From Sphingobacterium sp. UBA4616 (GTDB taxonomy: Bacteria > Bacteroidota > Bacteroidia > Sphingobacteriales > Sphingobacteriaceae), in assembly GCA_002386525.1 (NCBI GenBank), contig DGIS01000013.1, positions 108,816 to 172,815 on the forward strand: a DNA stretch of 64,000 bases, written 5' to 3'. Numbering within the stretch: position 1 is the stretch's first letter; each line of letters starts with the position of its first letter. Both the position numbers and the translations under genes were made by a program. This document shows positions 28,267 through 38,868 of this stretch, in pieces. Below the pieces are notes generated by a model. That model was not told the origin of the DNA and ran no database searches. It was given only the letters and a program-made list of their open reading frames with translations.

Positions 28267-29940
28267 CTATTCCACCAACAGTCCGACATAATAATTGAAC
28301 GTATCAATATCGATATTCTCTTTGGTCAATCCCTTTATTGTAATTGGTCTAAAATGCTGGTCCAATTGGATAAGTTCCCTTTTTTGACCTTTTACCCCAA
28401 TATGTATCGGCATATGAAAGCCTTTGACTTCACTGATCCAGCGGCCCAAGACTCTCCCTGAAGGATCTTGTTTGATTTCCAGTGTAGGAATGGCGGTATG
28501 CTGTACATACTGTTCAAATACTTTTAACAGGTCTAATCCAGACTGCTGGCTTACATAGTTGACAATATCATGATAATCGACTTGCTGATGATAAAACTTA
28601 CTGTTTAATCCCCTTAGGATATTCCGCCACTTTTCATCATTGTCAATCATCGTACGGATCATGTTGAGCATGACGCCACCTTTGGGATACATATCCCCAG
28701 AACCTTCTTTATTGACATGGTAGGGACCCTGGATAGGGTTATCATTTTGGATTCCACTTCGGATACCATGGGCATAAGCCTGACTGGCTTCTTTGCCATA
28801 GAAATAGTCGATAAATAAGCCTTCGGAATAATTGGTGAAGCTTTCATGGATCCACATATCGGCCAAGTCGGCTGACGTAATATTGTTTCCGAACCATTCG
28901 TGCCCAGATTCGTGGACGACAATAAAATCCCATTTATGTCCCCATCCGGTTTCCGAAGCATCCCTGCCACGATAGCCATTTTGATAATGGTTTCCGTAGG
29001 CGATGGCACTTTGGTGTTCCATTCCTGTGTGATAGGTTTCAACAAGTTTATAACCATCTTCATAGAATGGATATGGGCCAAACCAATGTTCAAAAGCTTC
29101 TAAAGTCTGGTTGGCATTTTTTTGAAGATGGGCTTTCTTTTCTGCGGTATCGTTTTCGCGCAAAATATAGTAGTCTATATCCAATGGCCCTTTTTCCCCT
29201 TTATATTTTTCCTTAAAATGCACGTAGTCACCGATGTTGATGGCGACATTGTAGTTATTGATTGGATTGGCAACTTTCCAGTGGTATTTGGTGTAACCAT
29301 CCTTCATCTTTTCAACCTTAACCAAACGTCCATTGGATACATTCATCACCTCTTTTGGGACAGCGATGGAAATCAGCATACTATCCACTTCATCGGATTG
29401 ATGGTCTTTATTTGGCCACCAAACGCTCGCACCCATACCCTGGCAGGCTGTGGCCACCCAGGGTTTGCCGTTACTATCTTTCTTCCAGTCAAAGCCGCCG
29501 TCCCAGGGAGCTTTAACCGCTTCTGTAGGATGGCCTTCGTAATAAACCGTAAATTCTTCCTGCGTTCCTTTCTTGATAGCCGTTGGAAATTCGACAAAGA
29601 CAGCATTATGTTCTCGAGTAAAGGAAAGTTCCTTTCCTTTGTAAACGACTTTGTCTACTTTAAGATTTGCAAAAAGATCAAATTGCAGGCGATTAAAATC
29701 AGTCGTGGCCTTGAAACGGAAAAGATTTGAACCCGAAATAAATTTATTGTCTATGTCTACCTTCACATCCAAATGATAATATTGGATATCGTAGCAGGTT
29801 CGCAGCGGTGACAGATATCCGCGCAGTGAATCAGCCCTGGTAAATTCATTTTTTTCTTTCATCAGCTGCGCTGCTGATTGCTGTATACCTGCGGTCAGTA
29901 GACTGCAGGTTCCCAATGCATATAATAGTATGTTTTTCAT
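28267..29940 (-). CDS. M1 family metallopeptidase (aminopeptidase)
   Basis: 557 residues with a signal peptide ending near QQSAAQ. Zinc motif H343-E-S-G-H347 plus distal E366 (WIHESFTNY), and the exopeptidase signature in GMEHQSAIAYG (family GxMEN-like). It lacks the C-terminal domains of long M1 enzymes, as many Bacteroidota M1 proteins do. Probably a periplasmic aminopeptidase that trims peptides. Lies 21 bp downstream of the second S9 gene, so same operon. Confidence 0.88.
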   Translation of the reverse strand: MKNILLYALGTCSLLTAGIQQSAAQLMKEKNEFTRADSLRGYLSPLRTCYDIQYYHLDVKVDIDNKFISGSNLFRFKATTDFNRLQFDLFANLKVDKVVYKGKELSFTREHNAVFVEFPTAIKKGTQEEFTVYYEGHPTEAVKAPWDGGFDWKKDSNGKPWVATACQGMGASVWWPNKDHQSDEVDSMLISIAVPKEVMNVSNGRLVKVEKMKDGYTKYHWKVANPINNYNVAINIGDYVHFKEKYKGEKGPLDIDYYILRENDTAEKKAHLQKNANQTLEAFEHWFGPYPFYEDGYKLVETYHTGMEHQSAIAYGNHYQNGYRGRDASETGWGHKWDFIVVHESGHEWFGNNITSADLADMWIHESFTNYSEGLFIDYFYGKEASQAYAHGIRSGIQNDNPIQGPYHVNKEGSGDMYPKGGVMLNMIRTMIDNDEKWRNILRGLNSKFYHQQVDYHDIVNYVSQQSGLDLLKVFEQYVQHTAIPTLEIKQDPSGRVLGRWISEVKGFHMPIHIGVKGQKRELIQLDQHFRPITIKGLTKENIDIDTFNYYVGLLVE

Positions 29941-29961
29941 TGTAAATAATGGCTATTCGAT

Positions 29962-32136
29962 CTATCTTCCTCCCGGAGGACAATGTAACCTGAGATAGTT
30001 TGTAAATAATGTTCTTAAATGCTCATGTGTACCCTGTCCCTCACTAATCGAATGGCTACGGTTGGGGTAGGACATCAACTGGAACTGCACGTTATTTTTA
30101 ACCAATTCATTGATGAGGACTTCAGCATTTTGATAATGCACATTGTCATCCCCGGTTCCATGGATATAGAGTAAATTACCTTTGATATTTTTTGCATATT
30201 TCAGTGGAGAACCGTTTTCAAAGTCGGCAAGATTTTCTTGGGGAAGACCCATGTAGCGTTCTTGGTATACATTGTCGTAAAGTAACTGATTCGCTACCGC
30301 TGCAATTGCGATACCTGTTTTATAGATTTGAGGATATTGTCCCAGTAGGTTAAGTGTGCTTGATCCGCCACCGCTCCATCCCCAAACTGCAGTACGAGAG
30401 CTGTCTACAAAAGACCATTTCAGTATTTCTTGAGCTGCTAGTGCCTGGTCGCGGATGTTGAGCTGACCGATGTTCCGATAGATGCTTTTCCGCCACAAGC
30501 TGCCTTTAGGAGCAGGAGTTCCACGATTATCCAAAGAAATGTAAATGTAGCCGTCCTGTGCCATATTCCCTTTATATAGACTGTTGTAACCCGCACTAAA
30601 GTTGTCTATTACCGTTTGCGATGCAGGTTCGCCATAGACCATAAATACGACTGGATATTTTTTGTTCGGATCGAAATCCAAGGGTTTCACCATCCAGCCG
30701 TCCAATTCGACACCGTCGGATGTTTTAACTTTAAAAAACTCAGCAATGCCATCACTGACTTTCTTTTCACGTTTCAAATCAAAGTCTACGAGTATTTTGT
30801 GTGTCGGTAATTCAATGACGGCATTGTGTTTTAATGTTGCCCGGTTACTAAAGCTGAAGATTGCTAGCTTACCGTCTTTTGAAATATCATAATCGCAGGT
30901 TCCTTCGTATGACGCCGGTGTTAGTCTCTTAGGAACGCCGCCTTTCGTAGATACACTATACAGATATTTTTGCGTTGCATTGTTTGGAGAAGCGGTAAAA
31001 TAAATAGTTTCATTTTTCGTGTCGAAAAAGTCAATATTGATCAGATCATAATCTGCTTTCATAACCAGTTTCTCATTGCCTGCGAGATCAATCTGGTAAA
31101 TTTTGCGCCAGCCGTCCTTTTCAGATACCCAGATGAAGGCCTTTCCGCCTTGAACCCAGTCCCATCCAGAAGGATCGTTGTTGTTCCATCGTGATTTGAT
31201 ATCAATCCACGAGTCACTTTGCTCCTTATGTATGTTTTGCGCTTTATTATCGGAGAGGGCGACAGTATAGATCTTGCTCTCATTTTGTTTTCTATTGAGT
31301 TGCTCTACGATGACCTGTTTGCTATCAAGACACCATTCCATGCGGGGAATATAGTGTTGGATGGGATCTCCCGGAATATTCAGCATCGTACTTTTTCCCG
31401 TGGCGATTTCAAAGGTCCATATCGAACAGGCACTCGGTGACTGTCCAACTTTAGGATACTCCACAGGGATGGTATAGGAGTAGAGGCTATCCGTATTGTT
31501 GATCATCAAAAAATTACGGATGTTGCGGGCATCAAGCTTCCAATAAGCAATAGAAGTACCGTCCGGAGACCAGCGGAAACCATCTTTGCAGCCAAATTCT
31601 TCCTCGTATACCCAGTCGAAAGTACCGTTGATTAGACGGTCTGTTCCATCTTTCGTAACGGCAACGATGCGGCCATTCGCAAGATCTTCCACGTAAACAT
31701 TATGATCGGCTTTATTGACGTAAGCTACTTTATCTGCTTTTGGGTTAAACTTCGCAAACATCAGTTGCGAAGCCGGGAATTGTTTGCCTAGCTGCTGTAA
31801 CTGACTGGACTTTTTATTATAGACCCAATAATCACCTCTTGTATTCTCGCGCCAGACTCTCTTGCTATTGGTATACAGTAAAATAAGCTCCTTGTTTTTG
31901 GAAATCGAAAAATTCTCAACCTTTAGTGCTGTTGTTGTCCCTTTTGGAATAAGCGATTGCTGTGAAAGAAAGATGGATCTCATCCCATTTTTAGGGTTGA
32001 CCATTTCTATTCCCTTATCAGAAAATTCATAATACTGATCACCTTGATCTGTCCATAGTCGTTGCGCAAAAATGGAGGCTGGAACCTGAAAAACCAGTAT
32101 TAAAATAATAAAGATCGACTGTTTAATGCTGTTCAT
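29962..32136 (-). CDS. S9 family peptidase, dipeptidyl-peptidase-IV-like (second copy)
   Basis: 724 residues from ATG 32136, which gives a clear signal peptide (IILILVFQVPASIFAQ); an upstream ATG at 32181 would put a polar tail before it. DPP_IV N-terminal propeller with the FDWVYEEEFGCKDGFRWSPDG segment, whose paired Glu bind the substrate amino terminus in true DPP-IV, then catalytic S588 (WGWSGGG), D in GTGDDNVHY and H in YPNRSHSI. This copy has the stronger DPP-IV signature of the two. Confidence 0.9.
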   Translation of the reverse strand: MNSIKQSIFIILILVFQVPASIFAQRLWTDQGDQYYEFSDKGIEMVNPKNGMRSIFLSQQSLIPKGTTTALKVENFSISKNKELILLYTNSKRVWRENTRGDYWVYNKKSSQLQQLGKQFPASQLMFAKFNPKADKVAYVNKADHNVYVEDLANGRIVAVTKDGTDRLINGTFDWVYEEEFGCKDGFRWSPDGTSIAYWKLDARNIRNFLMINNTDSLYSYTIPVEYPKVGQSPSACSIWTFEIATGKSTMLNIPGDPIQHYIPRMEWCLDSKQVIVEQLNRKQNESKIYTVALSDNKAQNIHKEQSDSWIDIKSRWNNNDPSGWDWVQGGKAFIWVSEKDGWRKIYQIDLAGNEKLVMKADYDLINIDFFDTKNETIYFTASPNNATQKYLYSVSTKGGVPKRLTPASYEGTCDYDISKDGKLAIFSFSNRATLKHNAVIELPTHKILVDFDLKREKKVSDGIAEFFKVKTSDGVELDGWMVKPLDFDPNKKYPVVFMVYGEPASQTVIDNFSAGYNSLYKGNMAQDGYIYISLDNRGTPAPKGSLWRKSIYRNIGQLNIRDQALAAQEILKWSFVDSSRTAVWGWSGGGSSTLNLLGQYPQIYKTGIAIAAVANQLLYDNVYQERYMGLPQENLADFENGSPLKYAKNIKGNLLYIHGTGDDNVHYQNAEVLINELVKNNVQFQLMSYPNRSHSISEGQGTHEHLRTLFTNYLRLHCPPGGR

Positions 32137-32216
32137 TTGTTTATCTATTTGAGCGTTGGCCCTAAAGTGATCAAAGTTCACTTTTCGGGTTTATTGCTAT
32201 GTTCGTTATCTGTTTT

Positions 32217-33605
32217 TTAATTAATTGGGTTGTCTTTAAGCTGATATATTTCGTGTATTTCACGTTCAAGATATTTCCCTAAACGACGATATCCATCTTT
32301 TTCAATAAGATAATTGTCTTCGATACGAACCCCTCCGAAATTGAGGTGCTTTTTTAAGAAATCATAATTAATAAAGTCCTTGTGTAAATTTTGCTGTTCC
32401 CAAAGCTGCGTTAATTCAGGGATAATATAGATTCCGGGCTCAACAGTGAGTACATTGCCAGCTTCTAGTTCCTTGCCTAGTCGGAGTGATTTGATACCGA
32501 AAGTCTTGGTATCTTTTGGCTCAGCTTCGGTATAGCCTACATATTGTTCACCAAGATCCTCCATATCATGGACATCAAGACCGAGCATGTGCCCGAGTCC
32601 ACATTGAAAGAAAAGTGCATGCGCGTGATTCATGACCGCATCTTGCGCATTGCCTTTCATGAACCCGGTTTGTATCAGTCCATCTACAAGCGCTTCACAC
32701 GCTTTTAAATGTATTTCTTTAAAACGTATTCCGGAAGTCAGCAGCTGTTCAGCAGATTTAAAAGCATGTAAAACAATCTGATAAATTTCTTCTTGCAACG
32801 CTGTAAATCGTTTTCCTACAGGAAAGGTTCTGGTTAGATCTGAAGCATATCCCATAGCGGTTTCCACGCCCGAATCATTAAGGAGAATATCACCTTCACA
32901 AAGTTGGTGAAATTGCATATGGTTATGCAGGATTTCACCCCGTTTTGTGACTATCGGCGGATAGGAGAATGGGGTTCCCTGATCTTGCGCAAAATGTTGC
33001 ATAGCATTGCTGATCTGATATTCATAACAACCAGGTTTTGTCATTCGCATAGCTATGCGATGCATATCAACAGCGATATCTACCGCCTTTTCTAGTTCCG
33101 CGATCTCCTCTTCCGATTTGACGCTTCGTTGACCAACCACGGCTTTAATTAAAGCGACCGAGGGTTCTAACTGACTTACAGAACGGCCAGTTATTTGTTG
33201 AAGTAATAATTTGTTGTGCGATTGATAAGGCGGTAGGTAGTGAATTACTGTTTGCGTTTTCTTGTTAAGATAGTCGAAGAGTTGATTGAAAGGAAGTACC
33301 GCGCTTATACCCGACAGTTCTGCCTTTTCCGCTAAAGTTTGCTGCTGACCCATCCACACAATATCGTCGATCGTCATTTCGTCACCAAATAGTATAGTCT
33401 CATTTTTTTCAATATCCAATACAGCAGCCAAACCTGGACTTTTTATTCCTATGTAATATAAAAAGCTGCTGTCCTGACGAAATGGATAGGTGTTGTGCTC
33501 AAAATTAATCGGGTTTTCAATGTTGCCTAACAAAAGAATTTTGCCAGCACTGAGCGATGATAAAAGCTTATTTCGGCGATGAAGATATATTTCTTTTTTG
33601 AACAT
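32217..33605 (-). CDS. pepP: Xaa-Pro aminopeptidase (aminopeptidase P family, M24)
   Basis: 462 residues. N-terminal creatinase-like domain, then pita-bread domain with metal ligands in NDSGVETAMGYASDLTRTF (Asp pair), GLGHMLGLDVHD (His), TVEPGIYI (Glu) and GGVRIEDNYL (Glu). No signal peptide, so cytoplasmic. It removes the N-terminal residue before proline, complementing DPP-IV enzymes and supplying proline/hydroxyproline. First gene of the minus-strand peptidase operon, 80 bp before the S9 gene. Confidence 0.92.
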   Translation of the reverse strand: MFKKEIYLHRRNKLLSSLSAGKILLLGNIENPINFEHNTYPFRQDSSFLYYIGIKSPGLAAVLDIEKNETILFGDEMTIDDIVWMGQQQTLAEKAELSGISAVLPFNQLFDYLNKKTQTVIHYLPPYQSHNKLLLQQITGRSVSQLEPSVALIKAVVGQRSVKSEEEIAELEKAVDIAVDMHRIAMRMTKPGCYEYQISNAMQHFAQDQGTPFSYPPIVTKRGEILHNHMQFHQLCEGDILLNDSGVETAMGYASDLTRTFPVGKRFTALQEEIYQIVLHAFKSAEQLLTSGIRFKEIHLKACEALVDGLIQTGFMKGNAQDAVMNHAHALFFQCGLGHMLGLDVHDMEDLGEQYVGYTEAEPKDTKTFGIKSLRLGKELEAGNVLTVEPGIYIIPELTQLWEQQNLHKDFINYDFLKKHLNFGGVRIEDNYLIEKDGYRRLGKYLEREIHEIYQLKDNPIN

Positions 33606-34111
33606 AAATTTTGGAAATTTTAGAATGTAATGCTTTTTATTCTGTTAAAGACATAGATTTTTTGTTATACTTTTTTTTGCAATTGGCTTGCCCCCTTAGA
33701 TGTACATTGTCTAACACGAATATCGTAAAATTTAAGCGCTTCAAAACGATTTATTTAAGAGGTTTATCTTTGATAGTGCAATTTTTGCTGTTGTTACAAA
33801 CGAATAAGATTCATTTTTATACACTATAAAGAATCGAAAACGAAATTTAATAAAGTTCTATCTTTCTGTTGAATTATAATTATCACAATTTATCAAAGTC
33901 TAATTGTATTTTAACCCATTTTTTTAATATTAAAACGTTTTTAATACCAATTATACCTTTCCTTAGAAGATTTGTTAAAGGATTATTAAATATTGTCGGA
34001 TTCTAAACATATTTTAGTATTGTAATTTTATGAACAAACTAAATATATTGTTGTTGCTTTGGAGTTGTTATATTTATGTTAACTAAACAGTAACATAAAC
34101 TAAACATACCT
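33606..34111. other. 506-bp divergent intergenic region
   Basis: Lies between the Xaa-Pro aminopeptidase gene and the AraC-type gene. Strongly AT-rich; no consensus TTG-N20-TAnnTTTG promoter, hairpin terminator or open frame of note was found on either strand. Confidence 0.5.
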
Positions 34112-34996
34112 ATGAAAACGCTCCAATTTAATGTTCCTACTATGCGAGGCCAGAGCCTTACTATTCAAGAAGATGTTTTGGAAAATTTCTACCCCCATTT
34201 TCATCGACATCAAGAAGCTCAATTAATGTGGATAAAAAAAGGCAAAGGAGTTTTGATTGTTGAAGATACCTTACACCCCTTTAAGGAAAATGATATTTTC
34301 TTTTTGGGTGCAAACCAACCGCATGTGTTTAAATCGGCCTCTCAGGACGGTTTTTCAAATGAATCTCGCTCTGTTTCCATTTTTTTCGATCCAAACGGAA
34401 AGCTTAAATCTCTGTTTTCCCTGGACGAATTTGAATCGCTGAATCAATTTATCTATAGTAACTCCAGAGGATTTAAAGTTCCCGAGACTTATTTTGACCA
34501 GATATCACAAAGGGTTTGTCAGTTGAAATCTGCGGATCAGATGGACAAGTTGATGCATTTTTTTTATCTATTGAGAACGTTAGCAAATATTTCTAGGGGC
34601 GCCGATGCGCTTTGTAACGAGCGCGTGGAAGCAGGCTTGGAAACAATACATGGATCAAATCGTATTAATTTTATCTGCAACTATATCAGGGAACACTATA
34701 GAGACGAACTGACGTTGGAAGAAGTTGCTGATCACGCCAATCTTACGCCACAAGCTTTTTGTCGTTATTTTAAAAAGCATTGCGGGGTTACCTTTGTGAC
34801 CTATCTTAATCGCATAAGAGTCAAAGAAGTGTGTAACCAATTAAATGAAGACCACTTGGACAGTGTTTCTTTTATTGCCTACAACTGTGGCTTCAATAGC
34901 ATTACCAACTTTAATCGCGTATTTAAACAAATCGTCGGCTGCAATCCAAAAGAGTATGTGCAGCAGTACAAACAAACGCTCTATTCTGTGATCTAA
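34112..34996 (+). CDS. AraC family regulator with cupin sensor
   Basis: 294 residues. Cupin-like N-terminal domain (FHRHQEAQLMWIKKGKGVLIVEDTLHPF, then FFLGANQPHVFKS) followed by the double AraC HTH from about 195 (LTLEEVADHANLTPQAFCRYFKKHCGVTF and SFIAYNCGFNSITNFNRVFK). It lies between the peptidase operon and a SusC/SusD pair; either could be its target. No kinase or membrane anchor, so ligand sensing is cytoplasmic. Confidence 0.88.
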   Translation: MKTLQFNVPTMRGQSLTIQEDVLENFYPHFHRHQEAQLMWIKKGKGVLIVEDTLHPFKENDIFFLGANQPHVFKSASQDGFSNESRSVSIFFDPNGKLKSLFSLDEFESLNQFIYSNSRGFKVPETYFDQISQRVCQLKSADQMDKLMHFFYLLRTLANISRGADALCNERVEAGLETIHGSNRINFICNYIREHYRDELTLEEVADHANLTPQAFCRYFKKHCGVTFVTYLNRIRVKEVCNQLNEDHLDSVSFIAYNCGFNSITNFNRVFKQIVGCNPKEYVQQYKQTLYSVI

Positions 34997-35093
34997 TGCT
35001 AATCGGGAATACAGTATGAAGGATACTTTAAACCATTAAATATTCTTTTATTTGCTCGCTTTGATTAGATAGCTATTAAAATCCAGCGGTAAT

Positions 35094-35140
35094 AAAATCT
35101 CGTTAAATTGTAATGTTAAAATTCTTTTTAATGAGATTTT
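35094..35140 (+). terminator. Terminator after the AraC gene
   Basis: Fourteen-bp arms with one G-U pair (35094-35107 with 35127-35140), 19-nt loop, then TACTTTTAT. Confidence 0.5.
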
Positions 35141-35590
35141 TACTTTTATATTTATCTGTCTTTTTTCCTATAGAAACGGATATAGCTTACCAAATCCGAT
35201 GGTAGAAGCTATTCATCTCATCCCTGTTTTTTTTGAGGAAAAAAATCATCTTTATGTCTCACTATCTTAAAACAACACATCGATCATTTTTTTTATTGGT
35301 TTTTTTGAAAAATAAGGTGTTAAATCGATGTTATGTCAATGGTTTAATTGATTATTTGCTTTTTTGTTAGTTGTTTTTAAATCAAAAAAGGGTGTTTAAT
35401 GTGTTTTTGATGTGTTTTTCTTGGGGAATATAGGTGGTGTGAAGTTTTTCTGCTGCTATTATGTTGTTTATTTAACACTTTGGGTTAAAAATCGGGTATT
35501 AATGATCAAAATTCGGTTATCAATGCAAGCTAAGTACCCCTAACTTAGTTGTTATAAAAACACTAAAAACTAACATCTGAAACTAAACTT
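35141..35590. other. Long AT-rich leader region of the first SusC gene
   Basis: About 450 bp with many T and A runs and no gene. Must contain the SusC promoter; no exact TAnnTTTG is close to the start, so an alternative sigma factor or activator is likely. Confidence 0.4.
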
Positions 35591-38500
35591 ATGAACAGAA
35601 AAAGCATTGCTATGCTAGCCGCTACCGTTCTGGTAAGCTCGGCGGTATATGCGCAAACAGTTTTAAAAGGGAAGGTGGTCGACCAAGACGGAAAGCCTAT
35701 ACCCGGAGTTACACTGACACTGAGGGATGGAACAGCGACACAAACAGGACAAAACGGCGAGTTTACGATCAACTACAAGCAGGCAGGGACTTTAAGCGTT
35801 TCGGCTATCGGTTATGGTCGTAAGGAAGTGAACTTAACCAATCAGAGTACAATTCAGGTTACATTAACGACCGATGAGCGCAATTTGGACGAAGTTGTGG
35901 TCACTGCGATGGGAATTACTAGAGATAAGAAATCTTTAGGTTATGCCACGCAGGATGTTAAGGCAAGTGAGTTGACAGATGCTGGGCAACATAGCTTAAC
36001 GGGCGCATTAGCGGGTAAAGCTGCTGGGGTTCAAGTCAATCAATTTGGAGGTGCAATAGGTTCTTCAGCTCGTATTTCCATCCGAGGTAATTCTTCGTTA
36101 CAGAAAGATCAACAACCCTTGATTGTCGTAGATGGTATTCCCATTACAAATGATGCACAACGTTCAGGTGATAATACTTATTCAGGGGTTGACTATGGTT
36201 CGGGCTTGAATGACATTAATCCAGATGATATTGAGAGCTTAAATATCTTGAAAGGTGGAGCAGCGGCACTTTACGGTATGCGAGCAGGTGCTGGTGTTAT
36301 TATGATTACCACCAAATCCGGCAAACGCGCTGCCAATGGCATACAAATTTCGTATGATGGAAATTTTTCTATTGATAGAGTAGTCAATTTACCAAAGTAT
36401 CAAAATCTATACGGTCAAGGGTCCAGAGGAGATGAATATAGTTACAATACTTTAGGAGGAGGAGCATCGTATCAGGATTATGTAGTTAAGAATTCTTTTA
36501 GTTATGTAGATGGAACAGGAGAATTTGGTGTCAATGATAATATTGATGAATCTTGGGGACCAAGAATGGATATTGGGTTAATGATTCCACAATTTAATAG
36601 CCCTGAAATTAACGGAGTACGCCAAGCAACTCCATGGAATTCCCATAAAAATAATGTGAAGCAATTTTTTCAGACAGGCTTTTCTCAAAATCATAATATT
36701 TCTTTACTTTCTAAGACAGATAAGTCTTCTACGCGAGCATCCATTTCTTTTAGAGATCAGCGCGGGACGGTACCCAATACGGATCAAAAGAAATATACAG
36801 CCCAGTTAAATAATGAATATAAGTTAAGCGATAAAGTTTCTTATGACATTATGAGTAATTTCACACGTACAGAAAGTAATAATCTAGTAATGCAAGGTTA
36901 CGATAGTGCTAATCCGATGAATGGATTGATCTGGTTTGGCCGTCAGGTAGATATGCAAGATTTGAAAAATAATTGGGATCAGCGTGATGAGGCAGGAAAT
37001 TATACGTATTACAACTGGAATTCTGCCTATCATATGAATCCATTTTATACCATGCATGAGTCTCAAAATGCTCTTAAAATGAATCGTATTTTTGGGAAAA
37101 CTTCATTGTATTATCAACCTTTTGACTTTTTGAGATTTGAAGGTCGGGTGGGATTGGATTATTATAATACGCATACTTTTGAGACAACCTATTTTAATTT
37201 CGACAACAGGAATGGAAAATTCGATGAAATGAAGAATAGTAATTCTGAATTCAATGCAGATTTTATTGCAAACTTCAATAAACAATTTGGAGAACTGAGC
37301 TTGACAGGGATTTTGGGTGCTAATTATCGGGATTATCAATTTGAAACCAATACGTTAGGAGCTAGAGGTTTGAATGTACTAGGAGTCTATACGATCAGTA
37401 ATAAAATTGGTGATGCTAATACTTTAATGGATCATTCTAAAGGTAGATCAAACTCTCTCTATGCACAAGCCAATTTAGGTTGGCGAGACCAGTTATATTT
37501 AGATTTAACCGCGCGGAATGATTGGTCTTCAACGCTGAAAAAATCATTTTTCTATCCTTCAGCAAGTTTAAGTTGGTTGCCTACAGCTAGTTTTGAAGGA
37601 TTAAAAAGTGACTATTTAAATTTTTGGAAATTGAGGTTCAACATTGTGAAAGTAGGTAATGCAACGCGTCCGTATCAAAACGGAAATTACTACTATGCAC
37701 AGACAGATTCCTATAATAATTTGGCTCAGATGTATAAAAGTATGACGTATGCCATTGAGGGCTTAGAACCCGAAGCAATTACCTCATACGAAATCGGAAC
37801 TGAGCTGGGTTTATTCAAAGATCGTCTACATGTGGATTTTACCTACTATAATAAAACCAATAAAAAACAATTACTTCAAGTGGCAACATCGAATGTGGTT
37901 GGTTTTAGTTCTATCTTCCTAAATGCTGGTGAAATTAAAAGCAAAGGTGTTGAATTGCAATTAAGAGGCGACATCCTAAAAAGAGCAGATGGGCTAAATT
38001 GGACAACGACCATTAACTTCTCAAGAGATAAGAATAAGGTAGTTGAACTTTATCCGCAATTGGGCTTAGAAGATTATAGACTTGGCTGGACTTGGGGTAT
38101 TTCCAATATGGCATCTGTCGGTAAACCTTGGGGAACTTTAGTCGGCTCTGGTTTTGATCGTGTAGAAGATGGCCCAATGAAGGGAGCAATAAAAGTTGGT
38201 AATAATGGTTTGGTTTCTACACCATTGGATGGTCAGGATATTGGTCAAGCTGTGCCCGATTTCTTAGCCTCTATGCGCAACGATTTTACTATCAAGGACT
38301 TCAGATTTGGATTTATGCTAGACTTTAGAAAAGGTGGTGATGTGTGGTCGCAAACCATGGCCCACGGTTATACGACAGGTATTGCAGAAATTACAGCAGC
38401 GAATGGCATTCGCGAAAGAGCAATTGTAGCTGGTAAGGATGTAATGACAAATGAAAGGTTCGCAATGTCGGACGGAAAAGATGGCTGGGTTGAAAATACC

Positions 38501-38824
38501 ATTGAAACTAGTGCTCAAGACTGGTACGAAAACGGCGGTATTTCTGAAATGTATGTGTTCGATGGTTCCTTCTTGAAATTGAGAGAAGCTTATGTTTCGT
38601 ATAATTTACCTAAGCACCTGTATAGTAGAATAAAAGGAATAAAACGTGCTAATATTTCTATTACAGGAACTAATTTAGCTTTATTATGGGTTCATAAATC
38701 TAATACTATGCGTTTGGATCCAGAAGCAGGTGGTGTTTCGAGTGATTCAAGAGGAGTAGGATTTGAACAAGCGACTGTTCCTAATTCAAGAAGTATAGGT
38801 CTCAAACTTGGTTTTACATTTTAA
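35591..38824 (+). CDS. SusC/RagA family TonB-linked outer-membrane transporter (first pair)
   Basis: 1077 residues. Signal peptide ending AVYAQ, N-terminal carboxypeptidase-like domain (LKGKVVDQDGKPIPGVTLTL), then plug with LDEVVVTAMGI and IRGNSSLQKDQQPLIVVDGIPI, and a 22-strand barrel ending in aromatic F (LKLGFTF). Forms the lid-and-barrel importer with the SusD lipoprotein 44 bp downstream. No glycoside hydrolase is adjacent; nearby genes are peptidases, so peptide import like RagAB is the better guess. Confidence 0.9.
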   Translation: MNRKSIAMLAATVLVSSAVYAQTVLKGKVVDQDGKPIPGVTLTLRDGTATQTGQNGEFTINYKQAGTLSVSAIGYGRKEVNLTNQSTIQVTLTTDERNLDEVVVTAMGITRDKKSLGYATQDVKASELTDAGQHSLTGALAGKAAGVQVNQFGGAIGSSARISIRGNSSLQKDQQPLIVVDGIPITNDAQRSGDNTYSGVDYGSGLNDINPDDIESLNILKGGAAALYGMRAGAGVIMITTKSGKRAANGIQISYDGNFSIDRVVNLPKYQNLYGQGSRGDEYSYNTLGGGASYQDYVVKNSFSYVDGTGEFGVNDNIDESWGPRMDIGLMIPQFNSPEINGVRQATPWNSHKNNVKQFFQTGFSQNHNISLLSKTDKSSTRASISFRDQRGTVPNTDQKKYTAQLNNEYKLSDKVSYDIMSNFTRTESNNLVMQGYDSANPMNGLIWFGRQVDMQDLKNNWDQRDEAGNYTYYNWNSAYHMNPFYTMHESQNALKMNRIFGKTSLYYQPFDFLRFEGRVGLDYYNTHTFETTYFNFDNRNGKFDEMKNSNSEFNADFIANFNKQFGELSLTGILGANYRDYQFETNTLGARGLNVLGVYTISNKIGDANTLMDHSKGRSNSLYAQANLGWRDQLYLDLTARNDWSSTLKKSFFYPSASLSWLPTASFEGLKSDYLNFWKLRFNIVKVGNATRPYQNGNYYYAQTDSYNNLAQMYKSMTYAIEGLEPEAITSYEIGTELGLFKDRLHVDFTYYNKTNKKQLLQVATSNVVGFSSIFLNAGEIKSKGVELQLRGDILKRADGLNWTTTINFSRDKNKVVELYPQLGLEDYRLGWTWGISNMASVGKPWGTLVGSGFDRVEDGPMKGAIKVGNNGLVSTPLDGQDIGQAVPDFLASMRNDFTIKDFRFGFMLDFRKGGDVWSQTMAHGYTTGIAEITAANGIRERAIVAGKDVMTNERFAMSDGKDGWVENTIETSAQDWYENGGISEMYVFDGSFLKLREAYVSYNLPKHLYSRIKGIKRANISITGTNLALLWVHKSNTMRLDPEAGGVSSDSRGVGFEQATVPNSRSIGLKLGFTF

Positions 38825-38868
38825 TTTCTTTATTAGGTTTAAAACGTAATAAAAATAATTTTACACTT

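Noticed and set aside
29122..29730. 202-codon open frame on the plus strand within the M1 peptidase gene
   Set aside because: Fully antisense to a well-supported gene with zinc motif; composition is that of a complementary-strand shadow.
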